From positions 496,001 through 560,000 of the forward strand of contig PVNU02000949.1 of assembly GCA_003013855.2 (NCBI GenBank): 64,000 bases of DNA, in the 5' to 3' direction. Source of the DNA: Liriodendron chinense (Eukaryota > Streptophyta > Magnoliopsida > Magnoliales > Magnoliaceae). The position numbers were made by a program, and so were the translations under genes. Under the pieces are notes generated by a model. It saw only the letters and a list, made by a program, of their open reading frames with translations. It made no database searches and was not told the DNA's origin. Below, piece by piece: positions 35,333 through 47,334 of the stretch (positions are counted from its first letter, which is position 1; each line of letters starts with the position of its first letter).

Positions 35333-38300
35333 ATCATCACATATCTATATATGTGGGAAGCAGGATTTTGTAATTGAACCTTCCCTACCCATTTCATGTA
35401 TGTCATGAAAGAAAATGCAGGACTGTGTATTGTTGTTCTCTTTCTAATATAAGCGAAGTTAATGATTTCAAATAGCTTTTGGTTTTGCATTTTATATTGA
35501 ATGATTCGACTCCAATGGCACCAACGATTATTATGTTGTACATAATGCTTCCCACTTCTCAATCATTTCCATTTGTGGTTTGATCATACATTTCTTTTCT
35601 TCATTTCGCAGTGGCACAACTCACAACAAAAATCAAGCATCTGTCATCCGCTCTGCATAAAAAGGTACCTATGGCCTCATTTAGGTTATCTTGATGTTCT
35701 GTTCTTCCTGCAATCAGCGAGCTGATTCCTTTTTTCTTTTCTTTTTCTTTTTCTAATCCATTAAGTTCCTAGTTGTTTAGTTAGACTTCTATATGTTGTT
35801 ACAAATATAAATATTTTCATCTTGTTTCTGAATTGTACTGTTGTTTCCTTTGTCTGAGTATAGTTTTAGTGGGTGGTATATATCAAGGAAACAATGATAT
35901 ATCTGTTTTAAAAGAGAACGAATATTGATTATCATGGCTGCAGACAAGTTATACATAGTTGGTTGCTGAACATTACACCGTAATATAAAAACCTGATATA
36001 TACCAAGTCCTACGGATGCATAGTGGTGCTGAGCATTCCACTGCATTATAAAGACCTGAGACCCCAAGTCCTGAAATACATCCACTGTTGTAAACTTTGA
36101 AGTCCATGCGAACCTGTAGCTATTTGAGCTAATATAAAACATATATTCTAGTGGATGATGGGGGAGTTAAACTTGAAGAAGCATGGGCCAAAGGAATTAG
36201 ATGTCTACTTCTAACAATAAATTGACTTCCAAACACAGCTCATGGTGTTTTTTTTTTTTTTTTTTTTTTAAAGGATAAACACAGCTCATGGTGAAAGCAG
36301 CACCATCTAGAAAGAGAACAAAAAGAAAATAAGATTTATTTTGTTAATAATTTAATAATAAAAAAAGAAATTTATTCACCTTTCCTTTTGCAAGGATTTT
36401 CAGAAGCAAATCACTTGGCTGATTCATCGTGTTTTTAGAGTCTCCCTTTGTAGGGAAATTATGCCCCCATTGTAATTCACTTCTCTTGTTTTTAGTAGTG
36501 TTACTAATTATCAGAAGGGGAAAAGTCCTTTGAAAGTCCGATCCTGTCTCATTGTGAGTCCGATCCTGTCTCATTCTCCAAATAGTTTGGTATTCTTTGA
36601 AAGGAAGGAGAATTATACAATGTGTGGCTTGCTTATTGACAGCATGCATGGGAACATGAAGACAAGTGTGGCTGTGGTTTGGTAATTTAGACCATTGTTC
36701 TGTAGTTGTATTTCTCTTCTTAACCATCTATGTTTAGGCTAAAAATCAAAAGGTTAAGAATGTTCTATTGTGAAGATTGGGTTGGAAACGTGCTTTTGTT
36801 GTGAGTTTTGATATTTTTATATACTTTTTTTTTATTGAAGTAATTGGAAAGATATTGATGTGTGGGACTCATGAGTTTCTTTTCTTTAGAAAATTTTTGT
36901 TTCTTTGGAAATGATTTGCTGATTTTTTTGGCTATCTGTATCTGTAGGCTCGGATCATGGTGCAAAGGCCCTCCCTGACCTGTAAATCTCTTTCTTTTTC
37001 ATTTTCTGAGATTTGGATTTTCTTTCTTTCCCATTTTTCAGTCTTCTTGTTTTACTGTCTTTGGGTGATTGATCAATCTGATTTTTTTTTCAGATCAGGC
37101 CCAAGAAACCTCAGTGTCATTCCAGATAATTGTATAAAATCTCCTCCCACTGGTAGGTTTTGGAGTATCTTTTCAAAACTTTTGTTAAATCTTTTTCCTT
37201 CTAGGGTGACTAATTGATCCGAGTTATTTGGGTCTTGTTTCAAAGCAAATGCAAGAGACACCAAATCAAAGAAAAGAGTATGCTTAATAGTTTGATTGCA
37301 TTGACACAGTTACTATTTTCCTTCACCTGGCCATTAGAATGAATTGGTTCTTGCCTATTAAGGAGTAATGGTTGCCAATGTTGTCATTGTGAAATCTGTC
37401 AAAGTTCTAGTTTTAATTGATTGGTAATCTTTAACTGATGGAGCATAATAATTTCGGTGGGGTTGATGAATTTGTAGGGACGAAACCAGATCCATTGGTA
37501 GAAGGCAAGCACTTGTATTTTCACTTCTGTTTCTTTGCTGGACAGCCATTGAAAGGTTCAATATTTTCTGACTTATTCCTGCATTGGTTGAAATCTGATT
37601 TGCTTTCTTGGTCAATGCATGAGTGGTGCCAATAAAAAAAGAATGTGAATGGCATCAGCTGTGCACATATGCATGATTGAATGTCTGAGATCTGATCTTG
37701 AAGTCATTTACCACTGATTGAAACTTGTGGTCTATCAACTTCTATATAAACATGTTTCTCTTTTCATCTAGCCTGCCATTTTGTTTGTCAATTTATATGC
37801 TGCTTTTAGTTTGTTTCTATGGCTGAAGCTGGAATCCAATAAAAGATAAAGTTACAAGGTTGGGAGCCTGATGTTTGAGAATATTGTACAAATCCATCTT
37901 TCTTCCCAAATTTGCACCAATTTATCAACCATTGTCTACTCATCATTATGTGAATGATCTTTGGTTCTTTGGTCAGATTCAAATTAGCATAGGAGTATTG
38001 GATTGAAGAAAAAAAATTTGCCACTCTCAGCCCATCTCTTTGCATAAGGTCCATTACTCTGAATTTCACATGGACTTTTGTTCGAAATTGATTGCAAGTC
38101 AAATGCTACTCTCATCCCATCTCTTTGTATGCTTAGGTCACCCACAGCTGAGATATACTTCTGGTCTGAGGCAGAACAGAAGTTGAAAAGAAGCACTTCT
38201 AGCATGAAGTACTGGTTTTCCATAGCTGTTTTGGTGTAGAGGCCTACATGAAAAACAACATGAAGGACTAGTTTTCCATGGCTGTTTTGGTAGAGGCCTA

Positions 38301-40074
38301 TTTGGAGAAGTTGGATTGGTTTTTTTTTTTTTATTGAATAAATAGCAATGATATTTTCGGCCATTTTGCTGGAAACTTGCCTATTCAACTATCCACCTGC
38401 TCATATTTGCTCTGTAGCAATGAACTGGTTTTTACTCATGCTATACACTTCATAGTCCACCTTGCCTATTCAACTATCCAGCTGCTCATATGACCTTTTC
38501 TTTTTATTAATGGCCTATCATGAATGCCATGGGAATCCCTACATTGAATCTGTAAGATCACTTGAAATGTCTACACAATTCAATATTGTTGTACTGCCAT
38601 TCGCCATCTTTTTCAAGTAGTCTATTTAAACTTTCTATAAACTAAAACCAGATAGAGTTCCCAAACAGAAAGATGCATAGGATGGTAGATTCACATTGGT
38701 TAGGATGGTAGCTGTTTGGATGTTAGCATCTGATTTTTTATTTAATGAAAAGATTGCTACTCAAACCATAGCAGAAAATGCTATTTGTACCGTTGTGGAT
38801 CAGGGTATGCAAAGAGCTAGCAAAAGTTACGGTAAAGGGTCCTGCTCTTGAAAGAGATGTAGCATTTCGAGCTATTCATAGAAGCCGTATACTATTAAGT
38901 TTCAGTTATAATTAATGATTTAATACAACTGAAGGCTTTAACCATCTACTTTCCTAGCAATTAGTCAGATGGCTAGGATCAATAGTTATAATGTCATGGG
39001 CCAAAATTTAGGCAGGCCCATACTTCAAGCGTTTCACTTAGTGAATGGCTCAGATCTCTCGAGTATGATTGCCTCTTATCTGGTAGAGGTATCTTCAGTG
39101 AAAAAAAAAAAAAGGAAACAAGATCAGCCCCGTTCAGTGGATGCCTATTATTAAGTTCATCTTATTTTAGTTAATAATAATCTTCTCTGGTATATAATTA
39201 GCGTTAACATGATCTAAGATTTCTAATTCAAAATTGTTGTTAACGTTTTTTTTAAATTATTATTTGTTAACTTGTTAATGGTTTTCATGGGAAATAAAAT
39301 GCTAGGAACAAAATTCCAAGCAACCATAGAGAGAGGAATGTGTGGTTCAACTTTGGCAATCTAATGATCAAGGAAAAACTCCATTTGATTGCTGTCTACA
39401 CCATCGGATTTGTGGATTTCAATTAATTTCTTCTACAGAAGTGAACACCTATTGCGAGCTGCATTCTAACCTGTCATGTCATCTACTCTTTCCCATCGGG
39501 CTCTTCAGCAGAAGCATAACAAAATATGTTAGTTTAAAATTTTTAAGAATGAAATTTCTTCAAATACAAATTTATGATTATCTTTTTCACTACACGGAGA
39601 TTAAGGAAAGCTTGATTAAGATTTTGATTCTTAATCACATATGTGAAGAAAACATTATGTATGTTTCATATAACTTTTGTTCTTACATTATAATACTGAT
39701 ACTCTTTATGTTTTATATTCTGGATTTTGCAGGTGGACCAGTTGATGGATTTGCTAACGTATGAGGTGGAAGTAGCTACAAAGGAAAGATTAGAAATCAA
39801 GGCTAGCTTCACGTATGGTCAAGAGATTGGTTTCAATATTGGGAACAAAATAAAGCCTATTTGCTCATTCTATGGAGAATGGTTCACTTCAATGTGTAGA
39901 TTTGTAACAAATATTAATATTATTTTTCACTAGAAATGTAAGGACTTTAAGTTTCATATATGATATAATTATGATTTGTTAGGTTTTAATTTTTTTTTTG
40001 TTTTAAATAATTTGGATGACTATCAGGTGCAACAGATTCAAAAATAAATTCAAACGTAGTAGGTGTGCGTTCAG
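35333..40074. other. Right part of CACTA-1, no recognised gene
   Basis: About 4.7 kb with no family that I recognise. A possible small exon lies at about 35,612-35,662 (bounded by TTTCGCAG and GGTACC). 39,733-39,933 follows a good TTTTGCAG acceptor and encodes about 65 residues (VDQLMDLLTYEVEVATKERL) to a stop; it could be the last exon of a captured or element gene. T runs at 36,249-36,269 and 38,320-38,333 may be retrosequence tails. The rest is AT-rich and intron-like. Confidence 0.4.
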
Positions 40075-40411
40075 AAAATTTAGCGACGGACCAAACCCGT
40101 CGCTAAAATTCATAAATAAATGTCGCCCATAAATTTAACGACGAACCAATTTACGTGGCAACAATTTTGTACGACGGACCGATGTCCGTCGCAACAATTT
40201 TGTACGACGGACCGATGTCCGTCGCTAAGTCCGTCGCTTTACATAATTTAGCGACGGACGTAATTCGTCGTTTAAAAGCGACGGACATAATTCGTCGTTT
40301 AAAATTTGCCACATAGTAAACTGCGACGGCCCATGCGACGGACCAAGTTCGTCACTAATACCAATTTGCGACGAACTTGGTCCGTCGCAAAAATGCAATT
40401 TTGGCGTAGTA
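40075..40411. repeat. CACTA-1 right subterminal repeat array
   Basis: The GCGACGGA/TCCGTCGC core repeats in both orientations, e.g. 'tagcgacggaccaaacccg', and 'tttgtacgacggaccgatgt' twice (about 40,168 and 40,200, a 32-bp tandem unit). It mirrors the array at the left end. Confidence 0.85.
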
Positions 40412-41829
40412 TACATAGATCACAGATTGGTGGTACTCACATATCTATAGCTTGCACAACACATATCTATAGTGAGTCTCAAGTTAAGGTGATCTCCTCA
40501 GGAGACTAGTTATCCCATGAAGTTGCCATCTTCCGCATTTTCCCCATGATCTAAATCCAGTCTCTAGTTTCAGACGCTTGAGCTTATGAAAGCAGGTAGG
40601 AATTTTTCTTAACTCCCATATCGACGCTGCCTTCTCAAAACATGAAAAGAAGAAAATAATAAAAAATAATAATTTTTGGTTCCTCAAGTTCAATAATTAA
40701 CAAATTAACTATTTTTTATTGATAAAAGAGGAGCCCCAAATGGCTACCTGAACAAATCGAGAGAAAGAACTTCCATGCCAGGGAGATCATTCAACAATAT
40801 TGGAAATGAATCACAAGCTCCAAAACCCCAGCGTTCCCGCGAACAAGAACCAAATAAAAGGTCAAGGGAGACTTCTTTAGGACATGATGAGACTCTGAGT
40901 CTGTAATCACTCCTGAATATGGAGTCATGAACCTCTAAGGAAAGAAGGTTCTTGGCATGAATTTCTATCCCACGGTTGAAGAAACAATAGCGTATGCTTA
41001 AGTGATGAAGTCGAAGACATGAAGTAGGAATACAAAGATGGCTTAGATTCAAACATGATACAATGCTCAAACTCTCAAGCAGCGGACACGCAGCTAGAAA
41101 TTCATGAAATGGGCCACCTTCCACTCTAGTAAAGCATAGAGATAAGTTCCTGAGAAAACTGAAACTCTTCAAACGATGCAGTTCCAAGTTGAAACCTTCC
41201 AACTTCAAAGATGTCAATGACCTGTGTTAATAGAATGAATGTGGCAGGTTGAATCCAATCCATTGATATGGACGGATCAAGCAGAGATGAGTTCTTGAAC
41301 TTTCTTTTTTATTGCAAAATCAATCCACGAATTGACAGGAGACGGGCCTAGACATGCTTTCCCATATTAAGGTGCATCGAAATTTTTTGAATATTTGAGC
41401 CCTGATGAAGATTCAGGGATTGATTGACAAAGTAGATGTATTTCCATATATTTTCACGGGAATACCTAATATCAAAATCGAGACCAAGAGCATAGGCCAG
41501 AGCATGAGGCCACAAGGCTCTCCATCTTCTTTTTAAGGTGGACATCTTTAATGCAGATTTCAATGGTAAGAAAGATAGGTTGTGGAGAAGAAGAGAGTCT
41601 GGTAGATCACTAAGATGATCTTCTTCTTCTTTCCTTTCCTTCATCTTCTTGTTCGGCCGTGAATTTCCGTTGATTTCTATGGTTCATGGCCAGAGAGAGA
41701 ATCGTCAAACTCCGAAGGCCATTGGGAGACGTTTTGAAGAGAAGAAATTCATCCAGCATTCATATGACCACAAAAGTCTCATCCCATTGGGAATGCGTAG
41801 GAAGATTTCGACCCTAGGCATTTCTTTCC

Positions 41830-42790
41830 TCAATTCCCTCTCATGTGTCCCATTTAAGCTTTGGATCCACCTCATTTTTTGTTGCATGTCCTAAAATGAG
41901 CTCGAAAAACTGATGAATTGGGTGGATTTCTCACAAACATCACGGTGGGCCCCACTTAGCATCCTAGGGTAGCGACACCTAGCTAGGGTACTAAATTACT
42001 AATGGGTCGGGCGCGGAGAAGTGGATGGGACCCCTGACTGTGGGGCCCACCATGATGTATGAGACTACATCCACGTTGTCCATCTGTATTGAAATATCAT
42101 TTGAAGCAAAGTTAAATCTCGGATGGACCATATTACAGGAAACAGTGGTAATTTATTGTTAAAAACTTCTTGTGGGCCATGAAAGATTTAAATCAAGATG
42201 ATATTTGTGTGTTCTCTTCATCTAGGCATTTGTGACCTTATCAACAAGTTGGATGGCAAGTAAACATTCTGGTGGAGTCCATGAAGTTTTTAATGGAGGG
42301 GATTTAATCACCACGTTTCCTGTGGTGTGGTCCAACTAAGATTTGGGTCGGCTTCAGTTTTAGGGTCATTCCCTAAAATAAGCTGTAAAAACATTTGGAC
42401 AGTGTAGATTTAAGGAACATACATCACTGTGAACCCCACAGTCAGGGTCCCACCCACCCTGGTGAACCGAGGATCCATCCAAGCCCCGCCCTAACGTGTC
42501 GGTGCTGAGAAACACGCTATCCATCTATTTAACTATCTCATTTTAGGCATGAGAAAAAAAATGAGACTGATCTAACCTCAGGTGGGCCACTAATGTTGAA
42601 ACATTCCTGGCTGACCGTGATGTTTATATACTAACTGTTCATAAGGTTATTACCATTGGGCACAAATATCATCCCGATTCATAACTTAGGTAGCTCCCAA
42701 AAAGTTCGAGCTTGAGAAATTGATGGATGGAGTGGATCTGTCACGGCATCTCTGTGAACCCACATGGCTTATCTTACTGTGTGTGGGCGA
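41830..42790. mobile_element. Three foldback copies upstream of F-box copy 3
   Basis: 41,845-41,960 is a right arm ('tttaagctttggatccacc', 'catcacggtgggcccca'). 42,030-42,450 is a near-complete copy ('tgtggggcccaccatgatg' to 'catcactgtgaaccccac'). 42,485-42,780 is a shorter, more diverged copy ('ccatctatttaactatctc', 'caggtgggccac', 'gatggatggagtgg'). Confidence 0.65.
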
Positions 42791-43830
42791 GAGGTCCCGG
42801 ATATTTCTCCCCGCGAGACGTGCTAATGTAGAGCACTAATTATACAAGATCCATGCCTTCAATCAGTTGGCAGCAGCAACGAACATGCTCTGGAAATATC
42901 TATATGCTAATCAAGTGGACCTAATGGATAATTAGAAATGTATGGCTCACGTTAGGCATTTAATTAGGGTTACCTTTTTTTTTATTAAAGAAAAAAATTT
43001 ATTCACAGAGATTTAGGGGTTACTCATGTAATGAATGAAACTGCATGATTCTTGGGCCGGGAAGCTTCACGCTTCATAGTGGGACTCATCTGATGAGTAT
43101 TCTATATCTCACACATGTGGCATATTTGCATGTGTTGCAAGGAGAACCCCGCCATCTCAAGAGAATGTAGATCTACCATGATCCTGGAGACATGAATGGG
43201 AACAATGTAAAATTCATTACAAGACCCCTGTAAGTTCATATGATATTTCAACATTTTATAGTAGCCCCACACACAAACCTACAGTTGACATCCCATTTGT
43301 GGGCCAGCTGACTTGCTGCAGTTTTGGTCCAAGTCCTAAAATCAAGGAAATTGAGCCAAATGAACGGAGTGGATTTTACACGTACAAGATGGTGGCCCCA
43401 CAAGCTTTGACTATTTTATCATAGGTGTTTTGAGTTAGGGGTTTTTCGTTTTGAGTGTTTTACCATAGATGTTTTGAGTTGGGGGTTTTTCAGGGTGTGG
43501 TGCCCTGCTGCCACAGTACCATACGGGACCAGTTTCTTTCATTGCATGTTAAATGATGATTGAAGGTTTCATATCCTGGATTCTAAGCTACCTGAGCCAT
43601 TCTAAGAAGCTGTTGTCAAACGGGTGGGTGTGTCTGAAAATGAATGTTTAATGGATGGCTGATATTCAATTTAAATATTAAAAAGTCAGGATCAGCAAGT
43701 GAGTCCACTGCTCATATAGAATGGTCTAAACTGAGTTATACGCTACACACTTAATCTACTGTGCCTGATCATGGACTTTTTACATCCATTTTCAGCACCC
43801 TAACGTGGCCCATGATCAAACACCAACATG
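42791..43830. other. No recognisable gene
   Basis: 42,976-43,010 ('ttttttattaaag', 'aatttattcaca') resembles the tail of the LINE at 13,678 and may be another LINE end. 43,270-43,400 has weak foldback-like phrases. A short repeat of 'gttttgagttrggggttttt' occurs at about 43,428 and 43,470. Otherwise nothing is supported. Confidence 0.35.
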
Positions 43831-45870
43831 TGTTGACACCGTACTGCAAGTGGCTCAAAATATATACTCTCATATGAAAGGGGCTTCGACTGTGTCTCCT
43901 TCGATGATAAGTATTCGGTTATAAATATGAAGGCACAAACCCTTGTGCACGCCTTCAAAAGGGCAAATCGTCACATGACGAGTGACCACGATTAACGTGC
44001 CTATTTATGAGCAAACACACGAGGAACGCCTATAAGAGACTTGCTGAGAGCATCTATCTAATCATGAATCTAGCTATGATCTTCTCAGCAAAGTCATCTC
44101 TCACAGTCTCTAAATGGGAGATCTTCCCGGAGACGTTTGGAGAGATAAAAATGATCGAAAGGTTCCAAGCATCAGGGGATCAAATCCATGTCCAAGTCAC
44201 CTGGTTTGGGACCAAGCCTAATTTGGGAAGGGAAATCTTAGCACCCAATCCTTAGCTATATATCTATCATTCAGGACAAAAGCAATGGGAGAGTGGAACG
44301 AAAGGACAGATCTAATCCGCCCACTAATTTGGAGATAGAAAGAGACAACGAGCATACCCAGATGCATCTAGACATTAAGGAAGGCAACAAATTCAGACCA
44401 CACATAAGTCTAACTAAGGAGGGTGAGGTGTCAATTCGCTTTGACATTCGGTTGCGCACAACCTCTAATAACGAGGGCCATTTGTAGACATCTTCCCCAA
44501 GCTGACAAACTGATTGTAACCCAGTCAACCCAACTCAACCCCATCAAACCCAGTCAACCTAACTTAACCCAATCAAAGTCAATCAAATCCAGTCGACCAA
44601 ACTTAACCCAATCAACCCAATCAATTTAGCAAAAAAAAAAAAAAAAAAACCCCAATACTAGGCCCATCAACACCCAAAATTTCAAAGACACAACCCCATG
44701 GGAATCAAGGTCATCATACCATCATGAGAACCTGCATGCAAAAGTAGGAGGGCTCCGATGCTCTAGGCGGCACCTAGGGTGATGTTAGCCACATGGAAGC
44801 TCTCTTACTTTGGTAGAAGAGAGAGGTCGGTGTGTGAAGTTCATCTAGTTCCATGGAAAGTGTGTTGGAAGGGGAAAAGACTGCATGTTCCTCCTCTTTT
44901 TGCTGAAATTACCCTACCCTCTCACCTATCAATTCGATCATTAAGATCTTGCAATAAGACAATCTCAAATCCTAGCCTTTGAAGCCATTTCACCCCTGGA
45001 CTTTCAAGTAATTACCAAAAAAAAGTGGTTCAAAAGGCTATAAATGGCCCCCTCCTATTCATTTCCAAATCATCCATCAAATCCTTTAACCCTTAAACTC
45101 TTACATCTCACATCTTCCCAAGCCATCCAAGCCCATCTCATCCTTCTACCAAGGAGAGGTGAGAATAAAGGGAGACGATTCCATCCCATGTTAGCCTATC
45201 CTAGTCTAACCCTTAGCCACTTGAGCAACTGAAAACACTAATCCCAACCACTCAATTTTATTGCATATTTAACCCATGCGATAAAATCGTTCATCCTTCC
45301 ATCCAACACTGATCAGTTTCATTCAAGCCCTTATTAGCATCGTGCAATGTCCACTCTCTTCTCACCCCACTTGCATACTTCGCCATTTAGCATAACATTG
45401 CATCCATTGCATTTTAGCACCCAATCAACTTAAGTGTATGCTTTGCGACTTGTTGAACTATCGAATTATGCCCGTTAAAGACTCGGGTTGACTCGTCATT
45501 CAACCACTTCGTCAAGTGGGTGAGTCAAGGTAGATTTATCTGATTTGGGCCATCACTTATCATAGGCATTGCATTATCACTGCATTCACAAACTTTGTAT
45601 TATTGGTGCACAAGATCTAATCCTAGTCCCTAATAGTTCGTTTGGTCTTGTGAAGTAGAGACAGCACAATTGTGCGTATGGGCAGAGTAGGAGCCTAACA
45701 TCTTCCCTCTCTATAACTGTGGTCCCTTACCCCAAATCTTCGACTGCATATCAAATAGCCATTTTAGGGCAGAGAACCTTTAAATTCTCTCTCATAACGT
45801 TTATATAGGGTTTAGCCGACTATGAAAGCGTAGTAACTGGCTAGTGGTGACTGTAGTCAAATATAATACT
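43831..45870 (+). mobile_element. Ty3/gypsy (Tat-like) LTR, copy B
   Basis: The start is TGTTGACACC (43,831). A TATA box (TATAAAT, 45,039-45,045) and the 3' landmarks 'tgtgaagtagagacag', 'gtggtcccttacccc' and 'ggctagtggtgactgt' match LTR copy A in order and spacing. 44,520-44,630 is a run of 'cccaatcaacccagtcaa' phrases like those at 60-375. At about 2.0 kb this is the longer copy. Short open frames inside it are not genes. Confidence 0.6.
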
Positions 45871-46974
45871 TCCATGCCTCAAACATATCTACACTCCCCT
45901 AAAAAAAGAACACGTGAGAGCGATCCAACCGTTATCCAGCATCCACAATGATGAAGAGCTCTAGGCCCACACCAAACAAAATCTGTCTCTTTTACATTTA
46001 TCTTTATGCTTATATTAGCATATATAGCATAGTCTTAGCATAGATCGCTACTGTCCAACACCATCGCTACAGTACCGTAAGATTATATTAAACATTCATA
46101 ACCTTAAGTTGTTGGATCTCGATTAATTGAGTCCTTACTTGAGCCATCATCTTTCTGGTCATATCTTGTTGATCATTCGCCTCGTTCATATGTTCTTATA
46201 GATAGATCAGGTACTAATATTCCGTTTTGTCTATTTCTCTAGCTTACTTTGATACTCTGTTAATTATAATGGGCTTCATTCAAACATTAATAAAATTGGC
46301 ATTGTTTTAGCCTTATTTTTATTTATTTTTCATCTTTATTGCTTTGAAAACATATTGGTTGTAATTATTGGTGAAAGAACAAATTCTTAGAAAAAAAAAA
46401 TATCAATCAGGGAGGACTCAGCCATACCCTTTCGTAAATCACATGACTGCATATCAGAACCGATGGTTAGCTCGATAACTAGATTTTTAAATCAAATCTT
46501 ATTCATTCGTTTCAGCGTCTGGTCAGTAGTGCTCAATCAAAATTGAGTCAAGTATGACTCTAGTGTGCCCACACTTCATAAATGCACACCAAATCTGAAT
46601 ACAAGCCCTCAATCACAACTGTGACCTTATGTTTGATTGAATTGCACACACATGGTGTATGCGTACAAATTCTAAGCACTTAAGAGTCATCCGTCCCACT
46701 CTACCAGAGGAGCCCAAAACTAAAGAAAAATCCTGTCAAATCACAACTTTCTCTAAAAGCTCAAGTTGTTAGAGGATGGCCTATCAATATATATTGAGGG
46801 ACTTACCACTCTAACACTCCCCTACATACACCGAAGGCAACATATTAGCTACTTTCGAGATTTGAAAGTAGGACCTTCCACTCTAATACCATGTTAAATC
46901 ACCACTTTCTCTTAAAGCTTGAGCTCTCATAGGATGTCGCATCTATGTACATTAAGGGACTTAACACTATAACG
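45871..46974. repeat. Non-coding; two-copy direct repeat of about 158 bp at 46,734 and 46,892
   Basis: 'aaatcacaactttctctaaa' (46,736) and 'aaatcaccactttctcttaa' (46,894) start two diverged copies, each ending in 'gagggactta' or 'aagggacttaacac'. 45,871-46,730 may be leader sequence following LTR copy B. No gag or pol is seen. Confidence 0.5.
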
Positions 46975-47295
46975 GATCCAAATCTCAGGTGGACCATTCT
47001 ATGGGAAATGGTGGTGATGAACGTCCTATAAATCAAGGAAAAACAAATATCAGCTTAATCCAAAACTTTTGTGACTCATGAATGAGTCAATCATCACGGT
47101 TTCCTGTGGTACGGTCCACTTGGGAATTGGATCTGCTTCATTTTTGGGCTCATGGGTTTCTTATGGTTTGGTCCACTTGGGAATTGGATCTGCTTAATTT
47201 TTGGGCTCATGCCGTAAAATGACCTGGAAAAATGGATAGACGGTGTGGATGTATTATACATTCACCAGGTTGGGCTCCACAGTACGTGCTGCACC
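46975..47295. mobile_element. Foldback element with internal duplication
   Basis: The left part is 'ccaaatctcaggtggacca'. The right part carries 'gtccacttgggaattggatc' twice (about 47,115 and 47,173, a 58-bp tandem unit). It ends 'cattcaccaggttgggctcc'. The outer left arm is missing. Confidence 0.6.
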
Positions 47296-47334
47296 GTCCA
47301 AACGTTTAGGTGGATTGTGTCCTGCCCTGCTAGG

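Larger units (their letters stand above)
26743..40411. mobile_element. CACTA-1: 13.67-kb non-autonomous, gene-capturing CACTA (En/Spm-type) element
   Basis: The left end is CACTACGCCAAAATCGCA (26,743). The right end, reverse-complemented from 40,411, is TACTACGCCAAAATTGCA, so about 28 bp of terminal inverted repeat with one change in the first base. TAC precedes the left end (26,740-26,742) and follows the right end (40,412-40,414), the 3-bp duplication of CACTA elements. Deleting one TAC and the element restores the order 'ctttaatac|atagatcacag', which matches the uninterrupted intron of copy 1 (ttcaatacatggatcacag). No TNP2 or TNP1-type coding is seen inside. Cargo: PPR (30.2-30.6 kb, plus), CIP7-like (31.7-32.5 kb, minus), RLCK kinase (33.1-35.3 kb, plus) and three foldback elements. 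Confidence 0.9.
25532..41690 (-). pseudogene. F-box/LRR/FBD protein, copy 3 (broken and split by CACTA-1)
   Basis: Exon 1 is 41,644-40,748, exon 2 is 40,633-40,441 and exon 3 is 25,892-25,532. Exons 2 and 3 are about 14.5 kb apart because a 13.67-kb CACTA element lies 26 bp into intron 2. Domains match copy 2: F-box (DHLSDLPDSLLLHNLSFL), LRRs (LKLEGFNLELHRLKSFSFLRNLSL) and an FBD start (ILKKWENEMMVVN). Damage: the start codon of the paralogues reads ATA (about 41,684), leaving an ATG at 41,644; an extra A in an A6 tract near 41,380 shifts the frame; TAA replaces a GAA codon near 41,230; TAA at about 40,483-40,485 ends exon 2 early; an extra T in a T8 run near 25,690 shifts exon 3. Intron 2 sequence on the far side of the element (25,900-26,740) is alignable to copies 1 and 2. 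Confidence 0.88.

Noticed and set aside
26743..40411. CACTA-1 as an autonomous element
   Set aside because: No TNP2, DUF4218/4216 or PTTA motif appears on either strand between its ends.
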